In this document: positions 33,778-43,113 of the stretch, piece after piece | Position numbering within the stretch: the stretch's first letter is position 1 | Layout of the letters: the number at the start of each line of letters is the position of its first letter | Assembly (NCBI RefSeq): GCF_004341885.1 | Contig: NZ_SLVX01000002.1 | Coordinates: 1-64,000 of the forward strand | Direction: 5' to 3' | Source: Shinella granuli | Lineage (GTDB): Bacteria; Pseudomonadota; Alphaproteobacteria; Rhizobiales; Rhizobiaceae | DNA length: 64,000 bases | Position numbers and translations under genes: made by a program | Notes under the pieces: model-generated | Told to the model about the DNA's origin: nothing | Database searches by the model: none | What the model saw: only the letters and a program-made list of their open reading frames with translations

Positions 33778-33929
33778 CCTCATCCCGCTGCCGCGACCTT
33801 CTCCCCGCAAGCGGGGAGAAGGGGAGTGCCGCGCCGTTTTCCCGAAACGGTGCCGTATTGTCCGGACGTTCCCATCCGTTCCTTCGCCCCGCTTGCGCGG
33901 GGAGACGGTGTCGGCAGGCGGATGAGGGG
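33778..33929. repeat. composite palindrome of the 20459 family
   Basis: Two related hairpin units in inverted arrangement: CCTTCTCCCCGC-AAGC-GGGGAGAAGG near 33800-33825 and CCTTCGCCCCGCTTGCGCGGGGAGACGG near 33881-33909. The ends, CCCTCATCC... and ...GGATGAGGGG, are inverted copies. It fills the space between ansA and the next gene. Confidence 0.7.
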
Positions 33930-33930
33930 A

Positions 33931-34125
33931 TCAGAGCGGCCGGGGGCCGCTCCCGGCCCGGAGCGCCGGGGTGCGGAAGAGCCCGAAGGGCAGGTCGCCG
34001 AGCGCGCGCGAATCCATCGTCTCGATCGCGGGATGGGCCAGCGGATCGCGCAGCCAGACGGGCGTGTCCGCAGCGTCGGCCTCGGCGCGCAGCGCTTCGG
34101 CCACTCTGGAGAAAATCTTGAACAT
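33931..34125 (-). CDS. small hypothetical protein (64 aa)
   Basis: AAGGAGAAGGCA just before the ATG at 34125 is a very good ribosome binding site. The product begins MFKIFSRVAEALRAEADAAD, resembling the amphipathic start of DUF1127-like small proteins, and ends in a Pro/Arg-rich tail. It is divergent from the LysR gene, which could regulate it. Function unknown. Confidence 0.6.
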   Translation of the reverse strand: MFKIFSRVAEALRAEADAADTPVWLRDPLAHPAIETMDSRALGDLPFGLFRTPALRAGSGPRPL

Positions 34126-34228
34126 TGCCTTCTCCTTGCGGTTGGTTACCATGAGTGATGGCTGATAATCGCGCTGCAAGGCCGTTTCGACAATCGAGTA
34201 GTTCAGGATGGCGGTATAGAAAAACTAT

Positions 34229-35170
34229 ATGAGGAACCTCAACCTCGTGCATCTCAACGGCCTGCGCGCGCTGGAGGCGGTGGGCCGGCTCGGCTCGCTG
34301 CAGGCGGCGGCGGAGGAGCTCGGCGTGACGGTCGGCGCAGTGAGCCAGCAGGTCATCAAGGCGGAGGACCAGCTCGGCCGGGCGATCTTCGAGCGCACCG
34401 CGCGGGGCCTGCGGCAGACGGCCTTCGGCACGCCCTTCCTCGCGCGGCTCTCGGCGGGCTTCGGCCAGTTGTCCGAGGCCGTCGCCACCACGCAGCGCCG
34501 CGACGATGCGATCCTGACGATCTCCGTCGCGCCGATCTTCGCCTCGCGCTGGCTCATCCACCGCATCGACCGCTTCGCCGCCGCCCATCCCGATATCAGC
34601 CTGCGCATCGAGGCGACGACGACGCTGGTCGACCTGGCGCGTTCCGATGTCGACCTGTGCATCCGCGTCGGCCCCGGCACCTGGCCGGATGTGGCGGCGG
34701 AATTCCTGGTGCCGCAGGTCGTCTTCCCGGTCTGCGCGCCGGCGCTGGCGGCGGGGATCAGGACGCCGCAGGACCTGTCCGAGCAGCCGGCCGTGGTCGA
34801 CGGCAACGACGCCTTCACCTGGGAGCGCTGGCTGAAGCTCGCCGGTTTCGCCGTGCCGGCGCCCAAGGCGCGGCATGTTTTTTCCGATGCCTCGCTCTGC
34901 CTCGATGCGGCCCTGGCGGGGCAGGGGGTGCTGCTCGCCTATCCGGTGCTCGCCTCCTGGGCCTTGAAGGAGGGGCGGCTCGTCGCGCCGTTCCCCATCC
35001 GGGTGGAGACCGGCATGGGCTATTATTTCGTGACGGCGCCGGGTGTGCCGGAGCCGCGCAAGGTCTCGCTGTTCAAGCGCTGGCTGCGCGCGGCGCTGGC
35101 CGAGGACGAGGACGGCTTTGCCGGCGCGGTCATTCCGGCTCGGAAAGCCGCGCCGCCATCATCGCCGTGA
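34229..35170 (+). CDS. LysR-family regulator, GcvA-like
   Basis: The 313-residue protein has an N-terminal winged HTH (residues about 6-65, [42 protein letters not shown]) and a periplasmic-binding-like effector domain (about 92-290, [22 protein letters not shown]). The GcvA-like subgroup is recognised from the FASRWL and [10 protein letters not shown] segments. Its target is unknown; the divergent small gene at 34125 is the obvious candidate. Its 3' end overlaps the opposing GST gene by 41 bases. Confidence 0.88.
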   Translation: MRNLNLVHLNGLRALEAVGRLGSLQAAAEELGVTVGAVSQQVIKAEDQLGRAIFERTARGLRQTAFGTPFLARLSAGFGQLSEAVATTQRRDDAILTISVAPIFASRWLIHRIDRFAAAHPDISLRIEATTTLVDLARSDVDLCIRVGPGTWPDVAAEFLVPQVVFPVCAPALAAGIRTPQDLSEQPAVVDGNDAFTWERWLKLAGFAVPAPKARHVFSDASLCLDAALAGQGVLLAYPVLASWALKEGRLVAPFPIRVETGMGYYFVTAPGVPEPRKVSLFKRWLRAALAEDEDGFAGAVIPARKAAPPSSP

Positions 35171-35789
35171 AGGCCGGCCGCGCCTGGCAGGCCGCCAGCC
35201 AGGCCTTGACGTTCGGCGCCGCGTCGAAGAGCTGCGGCTGGCTCATCGCATAGCGGAAGACCTCCGCGAGGTTGAGGTCGGCGACGGTGAAGCGGTCGCC
35301 GACGACGTGGCCGGTGGCGGCAAGATGGGCGTCGAGCCGCTGGAAGCGCGTGTTCAGCGCCGTGGCGGCGGTGCGGATGGCAAGGCGGCCCTGCTCGCTC
35401 TCGGCGGCCTTGGCGTCGAGCGTCTGGATGATCTTCACCGCATGCGGTTCCACCTCCGTCGCCGCCCACATCGTCCATTGCAGCATCCCGGCCTCTTCCG
35501 TCACCGTCCGGCCGGCGAGCGGGCCGCCGTGCTTGCGGGCGAGGTAGAGGTTGATTGCCAGCGATTCCGTCATCACGAAGCCGCCGTCGTCGATGCAGGG
35601 GATGAGGCCGGTCGGGTTGACGGCGAGGAAATCCGGCGAGCGGGTGTTGAGCGGCGCATCGGCCGCCAGCGGATCGTCGAGACGGCGGGCCTGGATGACC
35701 GGCACGCTGGCAAAGGGCAGGCCGAGTTCGCCGGCAAGCCAGTAGTTGCGCGAGGCGCGCGAGCGGTAGACGCCGTAGATGGCGAGCAT
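35130..35789 (-). CDS. glutathione S-transferase family protein
   Basis: The 219-residue protein has the thioredoxin-like N-domain (residues 1-80, [53 protein letters not shown] with the cis-Pro and E-S glutathione-binding pair) and an all-helical C-domain (about 90-205). The putative catalytic Ser/Arg is in YRSRAS near residue 10. Substrate unknown. The start is ATG 35789, preceded by GGGAGGATCC. Confidence 0.88.
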   Translation of the reverse strand: MLAIYGVYRSRASRNYWLAGELGLPFASVPVIQARRLDDPLAADAPLNTRSPDFLAVNPTGLIPCIDDGGFVMTESLAINLYLARKHGGPLAGRTVTEEAGMLQWTMWAATEVEPHAVKIIQTLDAKAAESEQGRLAIRTAATALNTRFQRLDAHLAATGHVVGDRFTVADLNLAEVFRYAMSQPQLFDAAPNVKAWLAACQARPAFTAMMAARLSEPE

Positions 35790-36046
35790 GGATCCTCCCT
35801 GGGACGCCCGGCTGGCGCGGGCTTGCGTCAGAACAAAGAGCTGGCGCAATCCCCCGGCTAAATGGAGGGCGAGACTGCACGGGCCTTGCCGGCACCATAG
35901 GCGGCGGTTCGGGGAAGCGGTAGGGCGCCGGCCTGATCGATCGATGAATTGTCGTGATGATCCCGGGCCTGCTTTGTCGCATTGACCTTCCGCCGGTCCG
36001 GGGCTAAGGGCGAAGGGTCCGCGCGGATCGCGGATGAGGACGACCG

Positions 36047-36430
36047 ATGACACGACGCATGACACGCTGGGCCGCCTGCCTGCGCATTCTCTGCGCGGTC
36101 GCCCTGCTGTTCGTCGGTTTCGCCCACCAGCCGGCCTCGGCCACCGCGCCGACCGCGCTGGAACTCACCCAGTATGTGCTTCCAGACGGCACCCTGCCGG
36201 ACATCTGCCTCAACGACATGGTGGGCGGCAAGGCCAAGCATGTCGGGCCGGTGAAGTGCGAGGCCTGCCGCATCGCCGGCGCCATGCTGATGCCGGAACC
36301 GGCCGATCTCGATGGCGCCGTGCTCGCCTTCCGACGCCTTGCCGCGCTCCCCCTCGTCGAGGAGGCGCTGCGCCCGCGGCGCGAGCGCCCCGGCGCGCCG
36401 CCCCGCGCGCCTCCCGTCCTGTCCGCCTGA
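36047..36430 (+). CDS. exported small protein, DUF2946-like
   Basis: The 127-residue protein has a signal peptide (about 1-32, [21 protein letters not shown]) and a short periplasmic part with paired cysteines (DICLND near 58; [10 protein letters not shown] near 69) that could bind copper, as proposed for DUF2946 proteins. It is the first gene of a group with a PepSY protein and a PCuAC chaperone, which supports a copper or iron role. The C-terminus is Arg/Pro-rich. Family assignment is tentative. Confidence 0.65.
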   Translation: MTRRMTRWAACLRILCAVALLFVGFAHQPASATAPTALELTQYVLPDGTLPDICLNDMVGGKAKHVGPVKCEACRIAGAMLMPEPADLDGAVLAFRRLAALPLVEEALRPRRERPGAPPRAPPVLSA

Positions 36431-36493
36431 TTGTTGCGCCCGCACGCCGGTTCGCCGCCGTGTGCCGAAGATCCAGCCTGACAGGACCCTTTC

Positions 36494-37882
36494 ATGTCCG
36501 TGATTTCCGATGCGCCGGCCGTTGCCGCCGCCGAACCCTCCGCGCTCGCACAGCGCCTCTACCGCGCCATCTGGCGATGGCACTTCTTTGCCGGCCTGCT
36601 CGCCGTGCCCTTCATGATCAGCCTTGCCGTCACCGGCGGGCTCTATCTCTTCAACGACGAGATCGACGCCAGCCTCTTCCGCCACCGCAACTATGTCACG
36701 GTCGGCGGCGCGGAGCTGCCGCCCTCGGCCATCGTGGAGAAGGCCGTCGCCGCCGTGCCGGGCGCGACGCTTTCCTCCTACCGCACGCCGGCCGGCGCGG
36801 ACCGCTCGGCCCGCGTGACGGTCTCCACCGGGGCCGGCAAGGTTCTGATCTTCGTCGATCCCTATGACGGCGCCGTGCTCGACACGGTCGGCGCCAAGGA
36901 GGAGTTCAACCAGGTCGTCGAGGACCTGCACAGCCTCGACTATTTCGGCACCTCCTGGGAGCGCATCATCGAGGTCGTCGCCGGCTTTGCCGTCGTGCTC
37001 GTGCTCACCGGCATCTATCTCTGGTGGCCGCGCAGCCAGACGGGCGGGGTCGTCAGCGTGCGCGGCACGCCGGCCCGGCGCGTCTTCTGGCGCGATCTTC
37101 ATGCCGTCACCGGCATCTTCGCCAGCGTGCTCATCCTGTTCCTGGCCTTCAGCGGCCTGTTGTGGACCGGCTTCTGGGGCAGCAAGGTCAACGGCTATCT
37201 CACGGCGAACGGCATGGGCTATCCGGCCGAGCTGTGGGACCAGGTGCCGCATTCCATGCTGGTCACCACGGATGTCCTGCCGAAGACCGCCTGGCTGATG
37301 GAGAATGCGCCGGTGCCGGCATCGACGCCGCCGGGCGAGGGGCAGGCGGCGCTGCCGCCCATCGGCCTCGACAATGCCGTGACGATCGCCAATGCCGCCG
37401 GCATGCTGCCCGGCTACGATCTTTCGCCGCCCGCAGGCGAGACCGGCGTCTACACGGCGGCGATCTATCCGGCCGACCTCCAGTACGAGCGCACGCTGCA
37501 TATCGACCAGTATACCGGCGAGCGCCTCGTCGACACCGCCTATGCCGACTATCCGGCGACGGGCAAACTGATCGAATGGGGCATCAACGTGCACAAGGGG
37601 CAGGAATGGGGGCTCTTCAACCAGCTTCTGATGCTTTCCACCTGCCTCGTCGTCATCGCCATGAGCCTGTCGGCCGTCGTCATGTGGTGGAAGCGCCGGC
37701 CGAAGGGCCGCATCGGCGTGCCGCCCGGCCCGCGCGAGGGGCGCATCTATGTCGGCCTGTGGGCGATCGCCGCCGTCTTCGGCGTGCTCTTTCCGCTGAC
37801 GGGCCTCACCATCCTCGCCATGATCCTCCTCGACCAGTTCGTCATCCGCCTCGTGCCGCCGCTGCGGCGCATCTTTTCCTGA
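36494..37882 (+). CDS. PepSY-associated membrane protein
   Basis: The 462-residue protein has four membrane spans (about 30-52, 155-178, 205-225, 375-400 plus a C-terminal one) and PepSY domains facing the periplasm. The opening YRAIWRWHFFAGLLAVPFMISLAVTGGLYLF is the signature of PepSY_TM proteins, which often reduce or move siderophore iron or copper. Conserved histidines (WRWHFF, DLHAVTGIF, NVHKGQEWGLF) may bind heme. It is the middle gene of the metal group. Confidence 0.88.
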   Translation: MSVISDAPAVAAAEPSALAQRLYRAIWRWHFFAGLLAVPFMISLAVTGGLYLFNDEIDASLFRHRNYVTVGGAELPPSAIVEKAVAAVPGATLSSYRTPAGADRSARVTVSTGAGKVLIFVDPYDGAVLDTVGAKEEFNQVVEDLHSLDYFGTSWERIIEVVAGFAVVLVLTGIYLWWPRSQTGGVVSVRGTPARRVFWRDLHAVTGIFASVLILFLAFSGLLWTGFWGSKVNGYLTANGMGYPAELWDQVPHSMLVTTDVLPKTAWLMENAPVPASTPPGEGQAALPPIGLDNAVTIANAAGMLPGYDLSPPAGETGVYTAAIYPADLQYERTLHIDQYTGERLVDTAYADYPATGKLIEWGINVHKGQEWGLFNQLLMLSTCLVVIAMSLSAVVMWWKRRPKGRIGVPPGPREGRIYVGLWAIAAVFGVLFPLTGLTILAMILLDQFVIRLVPPLRRIFS

Positions 37883-37908
37883 ACGCAAAGCCAGAAAGGA
37901 TTTTTTCC

Positions 37909-38406
37909 ATGAAACGCATCCTCGCCTCCTTCGTCGCCCTGGCGCTCTCGGCCTCGGCCGCCTTCGCCCACGACTTCACTCTCGGCAACCTGGAGATCCA
38001 CCACCCGGCCTCCCGGGCGACGCTGCCCGGCCAGCCGGTCGGCGGCGGCTTCATGACCATCACCAACAAGGGCGCCGAGGCCGACCGCCTCGTCTCCATT
38101 GCCGCACCGGACGTGTCCGACGACGTGCAACTGCACGAAATGGCCGTCGAGAACGACGTGATGAAGATGCGCCAACTGCCGGACGGCATCGAGATTCCGG
38201 CCGGCGCCAAGGTCGAGCTGAAGTCCGGCGGTCTGCACGTCATGTTCATGCGCATCAAGCACCCCTTCACGGAAGGCGAGAAGTTCAAGGCGACGCTGAC
38301 CTTCGAGAAGGCCGGCAAGATCGACGTGGATTTCAGGATCGAGGCCGCCAAGCCGGGCGCCAGGTCGGGCGAAGGCGCCGCCGACCATGGCAGCCACGGC
38401 GGCTGA
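37909..38406 (+). CDS. periplasmic copper chaperone PCu(A)C
   Basis: The 165-residue protein starts at ATG 37909 after AGAAAGGA and has a signal peptide (1-20, ending AFAHD). The copper site is the H-x10-M-x22-H-x-M pattern: His76, Met87, His110 and Met112. PCuAC proteins deliver Cu(I) to cytochrome c oxidase. A His/Gly-rich tail (DHGSHGG) may bind further metal. It ends the DUF2946-PepSY-PCuAC group. Confidence 0.92.
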   Translation: MKRILASFVALALSASAAFAHDFTLGNLEIHHPASRATLPGQPVGGGFMTITNKGAEADRLVSIAAPDVSDDVQLHEMAVENDVMKMRQLPDGIEIPAGAKVELKSGGLHVMFMRIKHPFTEGEKFKATLTFEKAGKIDVDFRIEAAKPGARSGEGAADHGSHGG

Positions 38407-38421
38407 GACGGCGGGAGGAGC

Positions 38422-38457
38422 GGATGAGGGGGCGATGCGGCAGTTGCCCCCTCATCC
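38422..38457. repeat. short hairpin after the PCuAC gene
   Basis: GGATGAGGGGGC and GCCCCCTCATCC form a 12-bp perfect stem with a 12-base loop. It resembles the outer ends of the 20459 palindrome family and may end or stabilise the metal-group transcript. Confidence 0.55.
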
Positions 38458-38510
38458 ACCATGGCGCCTCTCCGTTCGGGCAAGAAGAAGAGACGCGTCG
38501 CGGGACGGGC

Positions 38511-39881
38511 TCAGCCCGTCCGGTTCCGTTCGATCGTCAGATGCGCGAAGGTCGGGCCTTCCCTCGCGAGGTCCCCGGTGGTGCGCTCGTTCCAGCGGTA
38601 GCCGGCAATGGCGCCGTTCGGGGTCTCCTCGAAGATGTTGCCGGAGATGAGGGCCGAGCCTGCCTCCTCCACCACGGTCACGGCGCAGCCGACCGGGCTG
38701 CGGCGCACCAGGTTGCCGCTGACGACGAGGCCGCGCATATAGGGCCCCCAGCCGAGCATCAGCCCCCATTTCGGGGCATTCTCCACCGTGTTGCCCGAGA
38801 CGACCGTATCGGCCTCCACCGCGATGCCGAAGCCGAAGCCCGCGCCGTCGTGGATATAGGGGCCTTCGAGCCGGAGGTTGCGCACCACGTTGCCGGTGAC
38901 GCTCGCAAGCCGCCCGCCCTCGTCGAAATTGACGATGAGGATGCCGTTGGCCGCGCCGTCGACGAGGTTGCCGTTGACGAGGGCGCCCTCGAAGCCGAAT
39001 TCCGAGTAGATCGCCGTCTCGCCGCTGTCGAGGCAGGTATTGCCCGATATCTGCACGTTCGAGCCGGCATTGGCGCGGATGGCGGAAAAGGCGCAGCCGG
39101 AAATGTGGTTGTTGCTGATCATCACCGCGTCGGCGCGGAAGATGTTGATGCCGTTGCCGTATTGGCCGGTGCCGCCATGGGTGGCGGAAATGCGGGCGAT
39201 GCGGTTGCCCGAGACGATCGTGCCGTCGTGGCCCTTTTCCCAGCGGTGGATGAGGATGCCGCCATTGCCGCAGTCGAAGACGTGGTTGCCGGTGACCGAC
39301 AGGTCGCGGCTTTCGACGGCATAGAGCGCATATTCGGCGGCGCCCGAAAGCCGGCTGCGCTCGATGCGCCCGCCGCAGCGCTGCAGGCTGACGGCCGTCT
39401 TGGAGGAGCCCTGGATCTCGCAGTTCTCGATCGTCACATTGGCGACGTTGCTGAAATGCACAAGGCCGTCGACCGTATCGCCGAGCCAGCGGTTCGCCCC
39501 GTCGATGACGAGATTGGCAAGCTCGATCCGCCCCGCGCCGTCGGCGGCGAAGAGGTGCCCGTCGCCGCCATAGACGATGCGGGTGGCGCCCGGCACGCCG
39601 GTAAGGCGCGTGTTGTCGGGCAGCGTGATGTTGGAGACGGTATAATCGCCCGGCGGCAGGAAGACCGGCGTGTTCTTCGCCGCCGCCTCCTTCAGCAGCT
39701 TGGCGAAGGCCTTGCTCTTGCGGTCGCCCGCGCCGGGGCGGATGCCGTGCGCCGAGGCGTCGATGCTGCCCCGAAGATCGACGTCGACGACCGGCAGCCG
39801 CTGCGTGCGGGCAAGCGCCGGGGCGGCGATGCCGGCCGCGCCGAGACCGAGGCCCGAGAGAAATAACCGTCTGCTAACCAT
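38511..39881 (-). CDS. Tat-exported right-handed beta-helix repeat protein
   Basis: The 456-residue protein begins MVSRRLFLSGLGLGAAGIAAPALA, a twin-arginine signal peptide, and then consists of parallel beta-helix turns (repeating I-x-G-N-x-I patterns from about residue 130 to 420). It matches the layout of the family of twin-arginine-exported repeat proteins of unknown function. A pectate-lyase-like N-cap (PVFLPPGDYTVSNITLPDNTRLTG) is seen near 72-95. It may bind or cut a polysaccharide, but no catalytic residues are evident. Divergent from the PAS-GGDEF-EAL gene. Confidence 0.82.
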   Translation of the reverse strand: MVSRRLFLSGLGLGAAGIAAPALARTQRLPVVDVDLRGSIDASAHGIRPGAGDRKSKAFAKLLKEAAAKNTPVFLPPGDYTVSNITLPDNTRLTGVPGATRIVYGGDGHLFAADGAGRIELANLVIDGANRWLGDTVDGLVHFSNVANVTIENCEIQGSSKTAVSLQRCGGRIERSRLSGAAEYALYAVESRDLSVTGNHVFDCGNGGILIHRWEKGHDGTIVSGNRIARISATHGGTGQYGNGINIFRADAVMISNNHISGCAFSAIRANAGSNVQISGNTCLDSGETAIYSEFGFEGALVNGNLVDGAANGILIVNFDEGGRLASVTGNVVRNLRLEGPYIHDGAGFGFGIAVEADTVVSGNTVENAPKWGLMLGWGPYMRGLVVSGNLVRRSPVGCAVTVVEEAGSALISGNIFEETPNGAIAGYRWNERTTGDLAREGPTFAHLTIERNRTG

Positions 39882-40115
39882 GAAAGCTCCTTGCCGGTGA
39901 AGGAGCAGGAACCGTGCCAGGTGTTGTTGTGCCGAAACGGCACGGCCGGGCTGCTGCGCGCCAGGGTTGCCGCAAGGGGGCTGGAAGGCCCGCATTGACA
40001 GCATTTCGCCGGTTTCCTTTAGGGTTGGATAACGACTCCAGGTGTATGGTCGGGTCTTCCGAGAGGGGAGGCGGCCGGCATTGTCTTTCCTTGCGCTTGG
40101 GACTTGCAGGGATTC

Positions 40116-42416
40116 ATGTCGACGAAACTGTCTCACCTTGGCAATGACGAGGCCGACCCGACGGCACGATTGATCTCCGCCAGCCAGCGCCTTATCAGCG
40201 AGGCGGCGCGGCTCTTCCCGCTCGCCTCCGCGCAGAGCGAGCGCACGATCTGGCTCGAGGCCATGATCGACGAGGTGCCGGACTACCTCTACTTCAAGGA
40301 CAGGAACAGCCGCTTCGTCGTCGCCAACCGGGCGATCGTCAACGACAACCGCCGCGAGGGGCTGGAGAGCCTGGAAGGCCTCTCCGACTTCGACATCCAT
40401 CCCGAACATGTCGCGCGCGGCTTCTTCGAGACCGAGCAGGAGATCATCCGCACCGGCCGGGCCATGCTCGACATGGAGGAACTGATCCGCGATTCCGCCG
40501 GCCGGCTCAAATGGCTGCTCACCTCGAAACTGCCGGTGCGCAATGGCGAGGGCGAGGTGATCGGCCTCGTCGGCATCGCGCGCGACATCACCGAGCGCAA
40601 GCGCTCCGAGAGCCTGCATGTCGGCCAGGCGCATCTTCTGAAGATGATCGCGCTCGGCGCGCCGCTGGTCGAGGTCTTCTCCTCGCTGATCCTCCTGATC
40701 GAGGCGCATGTGCCCGACGTCCTCGGCTCCATCCTGATGCTCGCGCCCGACGGCAAGCGCATGCTGAGCGGCGCCGCGCCCAGTCTCGATCCCGCCTATA
40801 GCGCGCTGATCGACGGCGTCGAGATCGGCCCGAAGGTCGGCTCCTGCGGCACCGCGATGTGGCGGGGCGAGCCGGTCATCGTCTCCGACATCCAGACCGA
40901 CCCGCTCTGGGAGGATTTCAAGGCGCTCGTTGCGCCCTACGGCTTCCGCGCCTGCTGGTCCTCGCCGATCCGCTCCTACCAGGGCAAGGTTCTCGGCTCC
41001 TTCGCCCTCTATGCCAAGAGCGCCGGCGAACCGACGGCCGAATGCATGAAGCTCGTCGGCATGGCGACCCACATTGCCGGCATCGCCATCGAGCGCAAGG
41101 AGGCGGAAGACAGCATCCAGTTCATGGCCCATCACGACACGCTGACGGGCCTGCCGAACCGCAGCATGCTCGACGAGCGCGTCGCCTCGGCCATCGAGGC
41201 GGCGGACGAGTGCGGCGGCGGCATGACGCTCGCCTTCCTCGATCTCGACAATTTCAAGCTGGTCAATGACAGCCTCGGCCACCATGCCGGCGACGAACTG
41301 CTGAAGATCGTCGCGGCGCGCATGCAGAATTGCGTGCGGGCGAGCGACAGCATCGTGCGCCTCGGCGGCGACGAGTTCGTCGTGCTCATCAACGGCGCGA
41401 TGCGCAAGGGCGAGAGCGTGGAGGACCGGCTGCGCGCCGTGCGCGAGGCGGTCGCCGAGCCCGTTGTCATCGAGGGCCGCTCGTTCCAGATCACCTGCAG
41501 CATGGGCGTCGCCGCCTATCCCGAGCACGGCCGCAACGCGACCGAGCTGATGGCCCGCGCGGATGCCGCCATGTACCGCGCCAAGGAGATCGGCCGCGAT
41601 GCCATGCAGGTCTTCACCGCCGAGCTGGCCAACCGGGCGCATGAGAAGCTGGAGCGCCAGGAGGAACTGCGCCGCGCGCTCGCCCAGGGCGAGCTCTTCC
41701 TGCAGTACCAGCCGCAGATGGACCTTGCGACCGGGCGCATCTTCGCCGTCGAGGCGCTGATCCGCTGGCGCCATCCCGAGCGCGGGCTGATCGGCCCGGG
41801 CGATTTCATCCCGCTTGCCGAGGAAACCGGCCTGATCGGCCCGATCGGCGACTGGACGCTGCGCGCCGCCTGCCGGCAGAACAAGGCCTGGCAGGAGAGC
41901 GGCCTGCCGCCCATCGTCGTCAGCGTCAATGTCTCGGCCCGCCAGTTCCAGGAGAAGGACTGGGTCGAGCGCGTCGCCGCCGCCCTTGCCGAAAGCGGGC
42001 TGGAGGCGCGCTATCTGGAACTGGAGCTGACCGAAAGCCTGATCATGCAGGATGTGCAGCAGGCGGTGGAGACCATGCATCGCCTCGAAAAGCTCGGCGT
42101 GCACCTTGCCATCGACGATTTCGGCACCGGCTATTCCAGCCTTGCCTCGCTGAAGCGCTTCCCCGTCGGCCGCCTCAAGATCGACCGCTCCTTCGTGCAG
42201 GACCTGCCGGACGACGGCGACGACGCGGCCATTGCCCGCGCCGTCATCTCGCTGGCCCATACGCTGCAGCTTCGGGTGATCGCCGAGGGCGTGGAGACGC
42301 GCGAGCAGATCGACTTCCTGCGCGAGGCCGGCTGCGACGAGATCCAGGGCTATTATCTCTCCCGCCCCATCGACGCCCGCGCCCTCCAGGCGATCCTCTG
42401 CATTCCCAATCTCTAA
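40116..42416 (+). CDS. PAS-GAF-GGDEF-EAL signalling protein
   Basis: The 766-residue protein has in order a PAS domain (about 45-165), a GAF domain (about 180-325), a GGDEF domain (about 335-495) with intact GGDEF, and an EAL domain (about 510-760). The EAL has EALIRW, ELTESL, AIDDFGTGYSSL, KIDRSFV and IAEGVET, so both c-di-GMP synthesis and hydrolysis residues are kept. Which dominates cannot be told. It is probably cytoplasmic, as no membrane segment is seen. ATG at 40116 is chosen over an upstream TTG. Confidence 0.9.
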   Translation: MSTKLSHLGNDEADPTARLISASQRLISEAARLFPLASAQSERTIWLEAMIDEVPDYLYFKDRNSRFVVANRAIVNDNRREGLESLEGLSDFDIHPEHVARGFFETEQEIIRTGRAMLDMEELIRDSAGRLKWLLTSKLPVRNGEGEVIGLVGIARDITERKRSESLHVGQAHLLKMIALGAPLVEVFSSLILLIEAHVPDVLGSILMLAPDGKRMLSGAAPSLDPAYSALIDGVEIGPKVGSCGTAMWRGEPVIVSDIQTDPLWEDFKALVAPYGFRACWSSPIRSYQGKVLGSFALYAKSAGEPTAECMKLVGMATHIAGIAIERKEAEDSIQFMAHHDTLTGLPNRSMLDERVASAIEAADECGGGMTLAFLDLDNFKLVNDSLGHHAGDELLKIVAARMQNCVRASDSIVRLGGDEFVVLINGAMRKGESVEDRLRAVREAVAEPVVIEGRSFQITCSMGVAAYPEHGRNATELMARADAAMYRAKEIGRDAMQVFTAELANRAHEKLERQEELRRALAQGELFLQYQPQMDLATGRIFAVEALIRWRHPERGLIGPGDFIPLAEETGLIGPIGDWTLRAACRQNKAWQESGLPPIVVSVNVSARQFQEKDWVERVAAALAESGLEARYLELELTESLIMQDVQQAVETMHRLEKLGVHLAIDDFGTGYSSLASLKRFPVGRLKIDRSFVQDLPDDGDDAAIARAVISLAHTLQLRVIAEGVETREQIDFLREAGCDEIQGYYLSRPIDARALQAILCIPNL

Positions 42417-42457
42417 TAATCCTTGCCGTCCGGGCCTTTCCGCTCTTGACAATACTA

Positions 42458-42471
42458 TGTTGATATCAACA
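42458..42471. promoter_or_regulatory. palindromic operator of the MarR gene
   Basis: TGTTGATATCAACA is a perfect 14-bp palindrome located just after a TTGACA (42446-42451) and just before the ribosome binding site of the MarR gene. This is where a self-repressing MarR protein would bind. Confidence 0.6.
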
Positions 42472-42480
42472 GTAAGGGGC

Positions 42481-42927
42481 ATGAGCGATGAACCCTTGAT
42501 TCCCTATGAGACGACCCTCTTCGTGCGCGACACCTGCCTGTGCCTGCATGCGCAGCGCGCGGCGCGGGCGCTCGCCCGGCGTTTCGACGATGCGCTGCGT
42601 CCCCTCGGCCTCACCAACGGCCAGTTCTCGCTGCTGATGGCGCTGAACCGCCCGGAGCCGCCGCCGATGGGCCCGGTCGCCACCGTGCTCGCCATGGATC
42701 GCACGACGCTGACGGCCGCGCTGAAGCCGCTGGAACGCCGCGGCCTCGTCGCCGTCGAGGCCGACCCGCGCGACCGGCGCGGCCGGCTCCTGCGCCTGAC
42801 GGTCGAGGGGCGCCGCCTGCTGACGCGGGCCTTCCCGGTCTGGAAGGAGACGCACGAGAAGATCGACCGCCAGCTCGCCGCCGTCGACATGGCCGCGCTG
42901 CGCGCCGGCATGCTGGCGATCGCCTGA
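42481..42927 (+). CDS. MarR-family transcriptional regulator
   Basis: The 148-residue protein has the winged HTH (about 45-105: LGLTNGQFSLLMALNRPEPPPMGPVATVLAMDRTTLTAALKPLERRGLVAVEADPRDRRGR). Two cysteines near the N-terminus (DTCLCLH, about 18-24) recall the redox-sensing OhrR/DUF24 type and could sense oxidants. It starts at ATG 42481; an upstream ATG at 42457 lies inside the operator palindrome and is less likely. No obvious target gene is next to it. Confidence 0.85.
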   Translation: MSDEPLIPYETTLFVRDTCLCLHAQRAARALARRFDDALRPLGLTNGQFSLLMALNRPEPPPMGPVATVLAMDRTTLTAALKPLERRGLVAVEADPRDRRGRLLRLTVEGRRLLTRAFPVWKETHEKIDRQLAAVDMAALRAGMLAIA

Positions 42928-42960
42928 GCGGACGCCCGGCGCGGCAGCCCCCGTTTAAAG

Positions 42961-43003
42961 CGTGCCGTGCGGGTGGATCCTCGGGTCGAGCCCGAGGATG
43001 ACG
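42961..43003. repeat. intact 43-bp half palindrome (reference copy for the IS target)
   Basis: The unit is an exact reverse complement of the sequence obtained by joining 43085-43113 to 44221-44234, so it preserves the uninterrupted form of the IS110 target. It belongs to the CGTCATCCTCGG family. Confidence 0.9.
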
Positions 43004-43084
43004 GTGGGGAGGAGGGGCTTCCAAGCGCATTGACCGGTGCGGCAAGGGAGCCGTCGCGTCGGTTCGCCTTCACTCCCCTTCTTG

Positions 43085-43113
43085 CGTCATCCTCGGGCTC
43101 GACCCGAGGATCC
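43085..43113. repeat. left part of the palindrome broken by the IS element
   Basis: These 29 bases end in GGATCC at the left junction of the IS110 element. The remaining 14 bases of the unit (ACCCGCACGGCACG) lie at 44221-44234 on the far side. Together they rebuild the 43-bp copy at 42961 exactly in reverse orientation. Confidence 0.9.

Noticed and set aside
38511-42482. One minus-strand frame joining the beta-helix protein to a further 860 codons upstream
   Set aside because: The part upstream of 39881 mirrors the plus-strand PAS-GAF-GGDEF-EAL gene. The beta-helix gene has a proper start with a Tat signal at 39881.
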